Shown: in pieces, positions 31,420-40,703 of the stretch
How the letters are laid out: every line of letters starts with the position of its first letter
Position numbering within the stretch: position 1 is the stretch's first letter
Source of the DNA: Nitrospinota bacterium
GTDB taxonomy: Bacteria; Nitrospinota_A; UBA7883; JACRGQ01
Direction of reading: 5' to 3'
Length of the DNA stretch: 61,631 nt
Assembly: GCA_016217735.1 (NCBI GenBank)
Contig: JACRGQ010000063.1
Span: forward strand, 1 to 61,631
Program-made: the position numbers and the translations under genes
Notes under the pieces: model-generated
Told to the model about the DNA's origin: nothing
What the model saw: only the letters and a program-made list of their open reading frames with translations
The model's database searches: none

Positions 31420-33105
31420 ATGAGACGCGGCGGCTTTTTTGTTTTTTGGGCCTTTCTTGTTTTATTTTTCCCTATTACCGCTTTTGCTGGCGGCGCGCTT
31501 TTTGGCGTGGTGCAGGATGAACACGGCCAGCCGGTGGACAAGGCGAAAATCACCCTTCGCGTGGGGGATAAGGAATATGTTGGCGTCGGGCGGGCGGGGG
31601 CCGCTTACAGCACTTCGGAAAACGGTTCCTTCTATATAGAAATGCCGGCCGATGCGCCTGCGGGTGGCGCCATCATGATATTGGCCGCCAAAAGCGGCTT
31701 TAAACCGCAGTCGGTGAAAGTGAATGCGGCTTCCCCTTCGGACGGCGCACCGCTGTTCGCGGGCAAGCTGGCGCTCAAGCGCGCGGCGGGTCCCGCTTTT
31801 TACATCGCAACGGCGATATTGATGTTTGTCTATGCGCTGATTATTTTTGAATGGGTGCATCGCACGCTGGCCGCGCTGTTGGGGGCGGTCGCGATGCTGC
31901 TGGTCAGCTACACGGCGGGGACGTTCAATCCCGATTACTTTATTTTATCGTTTGAGGACGCCATCCACGCCGTCGATTTCAACGTCGTCTTTCTGCTGCT
32001 CGGCATGATGATCATCGTCGGCATTATGCGGGAGACCGGCGTTTTCGAGTGGCTGGCCTACCAGAGTTTCCGGATTTCCAAAGGGAGCGTCTTCAGGCTT
32101 GCCGCCATTTTAATCGTGGTGACGGCGGTTGCTTCGGCATTTCTGGACAACGTCACCACCATGCTGTTGATGACGCCGGTCACCATCGATATCGCGCTGG
32201 TGCTTGGCATCAGCCCGGTGGCGTTGCTGATGCCCGAAATTCTGGCCAGCAACATCGGCGGCACCGCCACGCTCATCGGCGATCCGCCCAACATAATGAT
32301 AGGCTCCTACGCGGGGTTGACCTTCAACGATTTTCTGATTGACCTCACCCCGCCCATCGTGGTGATGACCGCGCTTCTTATATTCATGATGCAGCGCGCC
32401 TACCGCCACGAATACCTCGCCGCGAAGGTGGCCGATTTCACCGCGCTGGAGCAGCGGCTGAAAAAGGAGTGCGCCATCCGCGATTCGCGCCTTTTGGTGA
32501 TGTCGCTGCTGGTGTTGGCGGTGGTGATTTTTCTCTTCTTTATGCACGGCAAGCTTCACATGGAACCTTCCATCGCGGCGCTGGGGGGGGCGGCCTTCCT
32601 GCTTCTGGCCGCGAAAGAGAACGTGGTGAAGTATCTGGAAAAAGACGTGGAGTGGAGTACCCTTGTTTTTTTCATCATGCTCTTCATCATTATCGGCGGC
32701 TGCGAACGGGCCGGGCTGATACAGCTTGTCGCCGATTGGGTGCTGGGGATTGCCGCGGGGAACGCGCTTGCCGCAATCATGCTGGTGCTGGTGGTTTCCG
32801 CCGTCACCAGCGCGGTCATCGACAACATTCCCTACACCGCCACCATGCTGCCGGTGGTTGCTTACCTGACGGGGAACCTGCCGGAACTGCACGGCTCGCC
32901 CATTCTTTGGTGGGCGCTGGCCTTGGGGGCCTGCCTCGGCGGAAACGCCACCATCGTGGGGGCTTCGGCGAACGTTGTCACGACCGGCCTTTCCGAAAAG
33001 GCGGGCTACCCCATAAGCTTTATGTATTTCCTCAAAATCGGCCTTCCCGTGACGGTCATGTCCATCGCGGTGTCCGCCGTTTGGCTGCTGATATTGCGGG
33101 GATAA
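31420..33105 (+). CDS. ArsB/NhaD-type ion transporter with extra N-terminal beta domain
   Basis: This 561-residue protein has a signal-peptide-like start (FVFWAFLVLFFPITAFAGG) followed by about 95 residues resembling a carboxypeptidase regulatory-like beta-sandwich (GVVQDEHGQPVDKAKITLRV ... ENGSFYIEMPA). After a membrane anchor (FYIATAILMFVYALIIF) comes an ion transporter (IT) superfamily membrane domain with two inverted-repeat signatures: DNVTTMLLMTPVTI with NIGGTATLIGDPPNIMIG, and DNIPYTATMLPVV. Family members move Na+/H+, arsenite or dicarboxylates. The extracytoplasmic domain is unusual and may bind substrate or cell wall material. Substrate unknown. Confidence 0.88.
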   Translation: MRRGGFFVFWAFLVLFFPITAFAGGALFGVVQDEHGQPVDKAKITLRVGDKEYVGVGRAGAAYSTSENGSFYIEMPADAPAGGAIMILAAKSGFKPQSVKVNAASPSDGAPLFAGKLALKRAAGPAFYIATAILMFVYALIIFEWVHRTLAALLGAVAMLLVSYTAGTFNPDYFILSFEDAIHAVDFNVVFLLLGMMIIVGIMRETGVFEWLAYQSFRISKGSVFRLAAILIVVTAVASAFLDNVTTMLLMTPVTIDIALVLGISPVALLMPEILASNIGGTATLIGDPPNIMIGSYAGLTFNDFLIDLTPPIVVMTALLIFMMQRAYRHEYLAAKVADFTALEQRLKKECAIRDSRLLVMSLLVLAVVIFLFFMHGKLHMEPSIAALGGAAFLLLAAKENVVKYLEKDVEWSTLVFFIMLFIIIGGCERAGLIQLVADWVLGIAAGNALAAIMLVLVVSAVTSAVIDNIPYTATMLPVVAYLTGNLPELHGSPILWWALALGACLGGNATIVGASANVVTTGLSEKAGYPISFMYFLKIGLPVTVMSIAVSAVWLLILRG

Positions 33106-33329
33106 TAGCTGGAAAACCGGGCGGCCCCCGCCGCCGAAAAAAACTTTCATTTTCCGAAAAAATCTTTGTTTAAAGATTGCGGTTTTCTTGGTAGTATTAC
33201 GGCCTTGAAACGGTCGGGGGGACTGTTAAGAGATTCCCCTTAGTCCAAACAGTTTACGGGGAGAGCCATACCGTTGTTTACCGCGGCCCGTGTGTGCCGC
33301 GCGCAAAAGCATAAGGTGTCAGTAAGCCA

Positions 33330-33758
33330 ATGATAGAACTGAATGAATCATTCCTGATCCAACTGATCAATTTTTTTGCCATGATTTTGTTTCTCAACTA
33401 TTTCCTTTTTAAGCCGGTCATGGAGATAGTGGAACGGCGGAACAAGGCGCTCAAGGGCCTTCACACCGACGCCGCCAAGGCCGCCAATGACGCCGACAAG
33501 GCGGTGAAAGAGTACGATGACCGGTCGGCCGAAGCCAAACGCGCCACGTCCGCCACCCTGATCGCCGCGCGCCAGTCCGCCGCCGCGGAGCAGGAAAAGA
33601 TATTGAAAGACGCCCGCCAGCGCTACGCCGAAACGGTTGACGCCGCCCTGGTTAAAATCAAGGCCGACATCAAGGGGGCCGAGGCCAACCTCAAAGGTGA
33701 GGCCGAAAAGCTCTCGCGCGATATGGCCACCCGTCTCCTCGGCCGGGAGGCGCGCTGA
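33330..33758 (+). CDS. atpF': ATP synthase Fo subunit b'
   Basis: This 142-residue protein has one N-terminal membrane helix (FLIQLINFFAMILFLNYFLF) and a long charged coiled coil (EIVERRNKALKGLHTDAAKA onward), the form of the second b subunit. Together with subunit b it forms the peripheral stalk that holds F1 still. It opens the operon b', b, delta, alpha, gamma, beta, epsilon. A 224-base non-coding region precedes it. The stop overlaps the next start (TGATG). Confidence 0.93.
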   Translation: MIELNESFLIQLINFFAMILFLNYFLFKPVMEIVERRNKALKGLHTDAAKAANDADKAVKEYDDRSAEAKRATSATLIAARQSAAAEQEKILKDARQRYAETVDAALVKIKADIKGAEANLKGEAEKLSRDMATRLLGREAR

Positions 33759-34321
33759 TGAAAAAGGCATTTGCCCTGTTCTGTTGGGCCATGCTGGCCG
33801 CCACCCCGGCGTTCGCCGGAGGACTTGCGCACGCCGACCACTTTGAAATGCGCCGCGACGGCGCGTGGATCGTTAATTTCACCCTGCTCTTGGCGGGGCT
33901 GCTTTGGATCATCTTCCGCTTTGTCGTTCCCGCCCTCAAGCAGCGCTCCGAACTGCTCCAGAAGGAGATGGACGACAGCGAGCGCGCCCGCAAGGAATCG
34001 CTTGGCCGCCTCGCCGAACTGGAGGGCAAGCTCAAGGCGTTCGAGTCTGAAGCCGCCCGTATCCGCCAGGACGCGGTGGACGAAGGGGAAAAACTGAAAA
34101 AACAAATCATTGCCGAAGCTGAAGCCGCATCCCGCCGTTTGCTGGACAAAGCGCAGGCGGAAGTGACAAGCGAAACCATCAAGGCCCGCGGCCGCCTCAA
34201 GAAGGAAGCGGTGGAAATGGCCGTGGCGATGGCCGCCGATATGCTGAAAAAGAATGTGAATGAAAAAGATCACCAGGCCGCGGTGAAACAGTACGCTCAA
34301 AGCGTGGGAGGCCGCCAGTGA
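33758..34321 (+). CDS. atpF: ATP synthase Fo subunit b
   Basis: This 187-residue protein starts with a signal-peptide-like stretch (MKKAFALFCWAMLAATPAFA) and then has the usual membrane helix (NFTLLLAGLLWIIFRFVVPA) and a long coiled coil. The extra N-terminal hydrophobic segment is not part of the Escherichia coli type of b subunit and would put the residue after cleavage in the periplasm. The stop overlaps the delta start as GTGA. Confidence 0.93.
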   Translation: MKKAFALFCWAMLAATPAFAGGLAHADHFEMRRDGAWIVNFTLLLAGLLWIIFRFVVPALKQRSELLQKEMDDSERARKESLGRLAELEGKLKAFESEAARIRQDAVDEGEKLKKQIIAEAEAASRRLLDKAQAEVTSETIKARGRLKKEAVEMAVAMAADMLKKNVNEKDHQAAVKQYAQSVGGRQ

Positions 34322-34863
34322 GGGACAAAAAGATCGCCGTTCCGTACGCCGACGCCATTCTTGGCGCCGTGAAGGATGCCAAGCAGATGGAAACCGTGGG
34401 GGCCGACCTCCGGCAGTTTGCCCAAACGTATGCCGAAAGCGGCGACCTGCGGAAAATGCTCAATCACCCCGGACTTCCCAATGAAAACAAACAGCGGATA
34501 CTCAAGGGGGTAATGGACAAGATGGGGCTTTCCGCCCCCGCCCGCCGCTCGCTTGAGGTTGTGCAGCGGCGCGGCCGTATCGGCTTCACCGCGGACATCG
34601 CCGATGTCTACGACGCGATGCTGGATGAAAAACTTGGCCGTCAAAGCGTACGTGTGCAAAGCGCCTTTCCGCTCTCCGCCGATGAAGTGAACGGTCTTGA
34701 AACCGTATTTTCCAAGCTGACTGGTAAAAAAGCAAAGGTCGAAGCGGTTGTTGACAAAGCCCTTATCGGAGGCTTGGTCGCGCGCGTCGGCAGCAAGGTT
34801 TATGACGGGAGCATGAGCAACCAACTGAAGGCACTGAAAGTAAAATTGGAACAGGAGGCTTGA
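34318..34863 (+). CDS. atpH: ATP synthase F1 subunit delta
   Basis: This 181-residue protein links the peripheral stalk to the top of F1. It has the N-terminal helical domain ([20 protein letters not shown] ... [19 protein letters not shown]) and the C-terminal family motif [20 protein letters not shown]. Translation starts at GTG 34318, overlapping the stop of subunit b. Confidence 0.94.
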   Translation: MRDKKIAVPYADAILGAVKDAKQMETVGADLRQFAQTYAESGDLRKMLNHPGLPNENKQRILKGVMDKMGLSAPARRSLEVVQRRGRIGFTADIADVYDAMLDEKLGRQSVRVQSAFPLSADEVNGLETVFSKLTGKKAKVEAVVDKALIGGLVARVGSKVYDGSMSNQLKALKVKLEQEA

Positions 34864-34868
34864 AAAAA

Positions 34869-36371
34869 GTGGCTATCCGGGCTGAAGAGATAAGCGCGTT
34901 AATTAAGAAGGAAATCGAAGGGTTCGAGAAAGGCGTCGAACTCAAGGAAGTGGGGACGATTGTTTCCGTCGGTGACGGTATCGCCCGTATCTACGGCCTT
35001 GAAAATGCCATGGCTGGCGAGTTGCTGGAATTTCCCGGCGGCATCATCGGTATGGCGCTGAACCTTGAAAAGGACAACGTCGGCGCCGTTCTGTTCGGCG
35101 AAGACACCCTCATTAAAGAGGGGGACGAGGTAAAGCGGACCGGGCGCATCGCGCAGGTGCCGGTCGGCGAAGCGCTTATCGGGCGCGTGGTAGACGGTCT
35201 TGGCCAGCCGATTGACGGCAAGGGTCCAATCAAGACCACCCATTTCGGCCTCATCGAACGCATCGCCCCCGGCGTTATTCAGCGCAAGTCGGTGCATGAA
35301 CCGTTGCAGACCGGCATCAAGGCGATTGACTCCATGATTCCGATCGGCCGCGGCCAGTGCGAACTGATCATCGGTGACCGCCAGACCGGCAAGACCGCCG
35401 TCGCCATCGACGCCATCATCAACCAGAAGGGGCTGGGGGTGAAGTGCATTTACGTGGCTATCGGCCAGAAGCGCTCCACTGTGGCCCAGGTGTACAAAAA
35501 GCTGGAAGAAGCCGGCGCGATGGAATTCACCACCATCGTCGCCGCCACCGCCAGCGAACCGGCGCCGATGCTCTACCTCGCGCCCTATGCCGGGTGCGCC
35601 ATCGGCGAATATTTCCGCGATAACGGCGGCCACTCGTTGGTGGTTTACGACGACCTTACGAAACACGCGGCGGCTTACCGCCAGCTTTCGTTGTTGCTCC
35701 GCCGTCCGCCGGGCCGCGAAGCGTACCCCGGCGACGTGTTCTATCTCCACAGCCGCTTACTGGAGCGCTCCGCGAAAGTAAGTGACGATCTGGGCGCCGG
35801 TTCGCTGACCGCGCTGCCGATCATTGAAACGCAGGCGGGCGACGTATCGGCCTACATCCCGACCAACGTGATTTCGATAACCGACGGCCAGATATTCCTT
35901 GAAAGCGACCTCTTTTACGCCGGCGTCCGCCCGGCCATCAACGTCGGCATCTCCGTTTCCCGCGTCGGCGGCGCGGCGCAGATCAAGGCGATGAAGCAGG
36001 TCGCCGGCACCCTGCGCCTCAACTTGGCGCAGTACCGTGAATTGGCTGCCTTCGCCATGTTCGGTTCCGACCTCGATGCGGCCACTATGGCGCAGCTTAA
36101 CCGCGGCGCGCGGCTTGTTGAACTGCTCAAACAGGCGCAGTACCGGCCATTGCCGGTTGAAAAGCAGGTTGCGGGCATCTATCTCGCCACCAGCGGCTTC
36201 ATGGACAGCATTGCCGTCGAGCGCATCGCCGAATTTGAGACCGGTTATTTGCAATACCTTGAAAGCAAGCACCCCCAGGTGCTGGCTTCCATCCGCGACA
36301 AGAAGGCTCTCGATGACGATATCAAGAAGGGCCTCAACCAGGCCTGCGAAGAATTCAAGGCCCGGTTCTAA
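34869..36371 (+). CDS. atpA: ATP synthase F1 subunit alpha
   Basis: This 500-residue non-catalytic nucleotide-binding subunit has the Walker [14 protein letters not shown] (about residue 170) and the alpha signature [23 protein letters not shown] 34869 is preferred: AGGAGG lies ten bases upstream and the protein then begins [20 protein letters not shown], the family start. TTG 34860 is also in frame and overlaps the delta stop, but its site would be one base away. Confidence 0.97.
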   Translation: MAIRAEEISALIKKEIEGFEKGVELKEVGTIVSVGDGIARIYGLENAMAGELLEFPGGIIGMALNLEKDNVGAVLFGEDTLIKEGDEVKRTGRIAQVPVGEALIGRVVDGLGQPIDGKGPIKTTHFGLIERIAPGVIQRKSVHEPLQTGIKAIDSMIPIGRGQCELIIGDRQTGKTAVAIDAIINQKGLGVKCIYVAIGQKRSTVAQVYKKLEEAGAMEFTTIVAATASEPAPMLYLAPYAGCAIGEYFRDNGGHSLVVYDDLTKHAAAYRQLSLLLRRPPGREAYPGDVFYLHSRLLERSAKVSDDLGAGSLTALPIIETQAGDVSAYIPTNVISITDGQIFLESDLFYAGVRPAINVGISVSRVGGAAQIKAMKQVAGTLRLNLAQYRELAAFAMFGSDLDAATMAQLNRGARLVELLKQAQYRPLPVEKQVAGIYLATSGFMDSIAVERIAEFETGYLQYLESKHPQVLASIRDKKALDDDIKKGLNQACEEFKARF

Positions 36372-36373
36372 TT

Positions 36374-37237
36374 ATGGCGGGCTTAAGGGATATCAAGCGC
36401 CGGATCGTCTCGGTAAAGAGCACCCGGCAGATCACCAAGGCGATGAAGATGGTCGCCGCGGCGAAGCTGCGCAAGGCGCAGGAAGCCGTTGCCGCGTCCC
36501 GTCCGTACGCCTCCAAAATGGCGGAAGTCATCGGCGCGTTGGGGGCGGTCTCGCAGGAAGCGGCGCATCCGCTGCTGGCGAAGCGGGAGGAGAAAAACGT
36601 CCTGATTCTCGTGTTCTCCTCCGATAAGGGATTGTGCGGCGCGTTCAACGCGAACGTCTTCAAGGCGGTGCATAATCTCATCCGCGAGAACGAGGGGAAG
36701 GGCATCTACGTTGCCGCCGTGGGGAAGAAAGGGCGTGATTTCTGGAAGCGCCGCAATGTGATGATGGAAAAAGCGTACGTGGATTATACGCGCGACATCA
36801 ATTACCAGTTTGCGCAGAAGGTTGCCAAAGACGTCATCGAATACTTCATTCACGAGAAGGTGGACAAGATATACATGGTCTACAACAAGTTCCGCAGCGC
36901 GGCAGTTCAGGATCCGACGGCGGTTCAATTGCTGCCGATGGAGTCCGCGGGCGGCAGGAAGGAAGACGCTGCGGGCGGCGACATCCTGTTTGAGCCGTCG
37001 GCGCAGGCGGTGCTTTCGGCCATTGTTGAAAAATACGTCGAAGTGCAGATCTTCCAGGCGCTGATTGAATCGTGGGCCAGTGAAAACGGCTCAAAACTGG
37101 TCGCGATGGATAATGCCACCCGCAATGCGGGCGACATGATCAATGCCCTCACATTGCAGTACAATCGCGCTCGCCAGGCGGCGATAACGAAGGAATTAAT
37201 AGAAATCGTCTCGGGAGCGGACGCTCTCAAAAGCTGA
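36374..37237 (+). CDS. atpG: ATP synthase F1 subunit gamma
   Basis: This 287-residue rotor shaft subunit shows GLRDIKRRIVSVKSTRQITK and AMKMVAAAKLRKAQEA at the N terminus, the central SSDKGLCGAFNANVFK, and the C-terminal DNATRNAGDMINALTLQYNR and RQAAITKELIEIVSGA. The length is normal. It starts two bases after the alpha stop with no obvious ribosome binding site other than the end of atpA. Confidence 0.97.
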   Translation: MAGLRDIKRRIVSVKSTRQITKAMKMVAAAKLRKAQEAVAASRPYASKMAEVIGALGAVSQEAAHPLLAKREEKNVLILVFSSDKGLCGAFNANVFKAVHNLIRENEGKGIYVAAVGKKGRDFWKRRNVMMEKAYVDYTRDINYQFAQKVAKDVIEYFIHEKVDKIYMVYNKFRSAAVQDPTAVQLLPMESAGGRKEDAAGGDILFEPSAQAVLSAIVEKYVEVQIFQALIESWASENGSKLVAMDNATRNAGDMINALTLQYNRARQAAITKELIEIVSGADALKS

Positions 37238-38658
<1,421 letters not shown>

Positions 38659-38659
<1 letters not shown>

Positions 38660-39078
38660 TGGAAAAGCAGACCCTGCAACTCGACATCCTTACCCCTGAA
38701 AAGCGGGTGGTGTCGGCGGCGGTTAAGTTCGTCGCCGCCCCTGGCGCCGAAGGCGAGTTCGGTGTCCTGCCGGGGCATACTGATTTCTTCGCGCTTCTCA
38801 AGAGCGGCGAAGTGGTTTTTGAAGATGCCGGGGGGAGCCATCATGTGGCCGTCAGCTGGGGGTACGCCCATGTGCGGGCCGAAGCCGTATCCATCTTGGT
38901 GGAAAATGCCGAAAAGGCCGAGGAGATAGACCTTGATCGCGCCAAGAAAGATATGGAGCACTGGGAACAGGCGTTTGCCGGCGTAACTTCGGAAGACCCG
39001 AATTTTGAAACTTTCAGGGCTAAAATTGAACGCGCCAAGGCACGCATTGAGACCGCCCAGCGCGTGGCTCGGCGCTGA
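38659..39078 (+). CDS. atpC: ATP synthase F1 subunit epsilon
   Basis: This 139-residue subunit regulates rotation. The N-terminal beta domain includes LDILTPEKRVVSAAVKFVAA and GEFGVLPGHTDFFALLKSGE, followed by the helical hairpin. The start overlaps the beta stop as TGATG. It ends the operon; a strong terminator follows 28 bases on. Confidence 0.96.
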
Positions 39079-39091
39079 ACCGGCGCCCTTT

Positions 39092-40690
39092 TTGTCCGGC
39101 ACTATAGGCCGCGCGGCAGTCTGCGCGGCCTTTTTTTTGTTCACGGCCTTCGTTTCGGGAGCCGTGGCGGAGCAAGAACCGTCCGTGCCATTGCAACCCT
39201 CTGTTCCCGGGAATGCCTTCGCGCCGGTACGCACCGGCGTCATACGCAGCATTACAATTGACGCACAGAATGTTTTTAATCCCGAAAATCCTGAAGAAAG
39301 CGGCGTCATCGGAACGTGGGGCAACAATATTCACGTTGTCACCCGTGAGCAGATACTGCGCCGGGAACTGCTTTTCAAGGAAGGGGATCCGTACGATCGG
39401 GGCGTTATCGAGGAATCGGAACGTAACCTCCGCAAACGGTCATACCTGTCGGAAGTCCTCATCGAAAGCCACTTTAACGACGCGGATGACGGGGTGGACG
39501 TCGTAGTGCATACCCGCGATCAGTGGTCGATGATCGTGGGACTCACTTTCGGCGGCACCAACGAAAACAGCAGTGCCGGCCTTGATTTCGGCGACAAAAA
39601 CCTCATGGGGCTGGGTCAGTCGCTCAACTACAGTTTCCGCACCGGCGGCAATGGTTACTCCCATAACTACGGTTACCGAAACGCCAATCTGTTCGGCTCG
39701 CGGTATGACCTCTGGCTGGAGCAGAAATTAAAGCCAAGTGAATATGTCTACAATGGTCATCTGGAGCGTCCCTTTTATTCGCTCTCCACGCCGGAAGCGC
39801 ACGGGGTGGAATATTCCCGGACGGTGCATGCCGAGCCGGGATTGGACTGGACCTCATGGCGTTTAAGCGCTTATTACGGCGAAGCGGTCGCTTTGGACGA
39901 CTCCATTCTCCGCGCCTATCTCCGTTTATCGTTTGGCGAGGAAATATCGCGCGCGGGGGGGGAGTCCAACAATGTATTGCGCGACAATAAGGTGCTGATT
40001 TCCGCCGATATCCTGACCCACCCCCATGATTTCGCGGAGGAACGGTATATCGATAAGTTTCGCCGGGTGGAGGACATTCCGTTGGGTCCCACCTATACGC
40101 TTTCAATAGGGCCGCGGCTCATGGCCTTCGGATCCACCAGCACCGAGCTTTCCACTTCGTTAGGTGTGGCCAAATGGCATCAGTTTTTCGAGCGCGACTA
40201 TTTATATGCCACGATAGCGTTGGCGAAGAACGACGATAATTTCAACGACAACTACGCCGACCTCATGCTCCGTTATTATTTCCGCCGGTTAGAATACCAA
40301 ACTTTTGTGGCCCGCTTTCAGGTCAGCTACTCCGAAAGCGTTACCAACCGCTTCAGCCTGGGGGGAACCAACGGCCTCCGGGGCTACAAGGTGGACGAGT
40401 TCACCGGGCGGAACCAGATACTTATCAATGTCGAGGACCGCATTTTCACCTATAAGACTTTTCTATCCGGCATTTTCGAACCCGGATTCGTGATCTTTGC
40501 CGATTTTGGCAACACCTGGTACAACAGCCCAGGAGACGAGTTGAAGCAATTGTATGGCGGTTTCGGAGCGGGGCTGCGCCTGGCGCTGGTGAAAGCGCCT
40601 GGTATCAGCTTGATCAGGGTGGATTACGGCGTTCCCATAGAACTGAATCGCCCGCCGGTGATTACCATCGGGATGGAAGGATTTTTCTAG
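39092..40690 (+). CDS. Omp85/BamA-family outer-membrane protein (one POTRA-like domain)
   Basis: This protein of about 532 residues has a signal peptide (GRAAVCAAFFLFTAFVSGAV, cleavage near AVA), one POTRA-like domain (about 45-140, REQILRRELLFKEGDPYDRG ... LIESHF) and a C-terminal barrel with the family LRGY motif in GGTNGLRGYKVDEF. It ends in GMEGFF, with a terminal Phe. BamA itself has five POTRA domains, so this is a smaller Omp85 relative of unknown cargo. The start is doubtful: TTG 39092 begins the signal peptide, but it has no clear ribosome binding site and the atp terminator hairpin lies within the first codons. An earlier ATG at 39005 lies inside atpC. Confidence 0.82.
   Translation: MSGTIGRAAVCAAFFLFTAFVSGAVAEQEPSVPLQPSVPGNAFAPVRTGVIRSITIDAQNVFNPENPEESGVIGTWGNNIHVVTREQILRRELLFKEGDPYDRGVIEESERNLRKRSYLSEVLIESHFNDADDGVDVVVHTRDQWSMIVGLTFGGTNENSSAGLDFGDKNLMGLGQSLNYSFRTGGNGYSHNYGYRNANLFGSRYDLWLEQKLKPSEYVYNGHLERPFYSLSTPEAHGVEYSRTVHAEPGLDWTSWRLSAYYGEAVALDDSILRAYLRLSFGEEISRAGGESNNVLRDNKVLISADILTHPHDFAEERYIDKFRRVEDIPLGPTYTLSIGPRLMAFGSTSTELSTSLGVAKWHQFFERDYLYATIALAKNDDNFNDNYADLMLRYYFRRLEYQTFVARFQVSYSESVTNRFSLGGTNGLRGYKVDEFTGRNQILINVEDRIFTYKTFLSGIFEPGFVIFADFGNTWYNSPGDELKQLYGGFGAGLRLALVKAPGISLIRVDYGVPIELNRPPVITIGMEGFF
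39106..39138 (+). terminator. Rho-independent terminator of the atp operon
   Basis: GGCCGCGC (39107-39114) pairs perfectly with GCGCGGCC (39123-39130) around GGCAGTCT, followed by eight T. It lies 28 bases after atpC and within the signal-peptide codons of the Omp85 gene. Confidence 0.9.
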
Positions 40691-40703
40691 ATCCGCACCG
40701 CTT

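Noticed and set aside
33164-33200. TTGTTT / TAGTAT as promoter of the atp operon
   Set aside because: Spacing is 20 bases, outside the usual range; no better pair was found in the 224-base gap.
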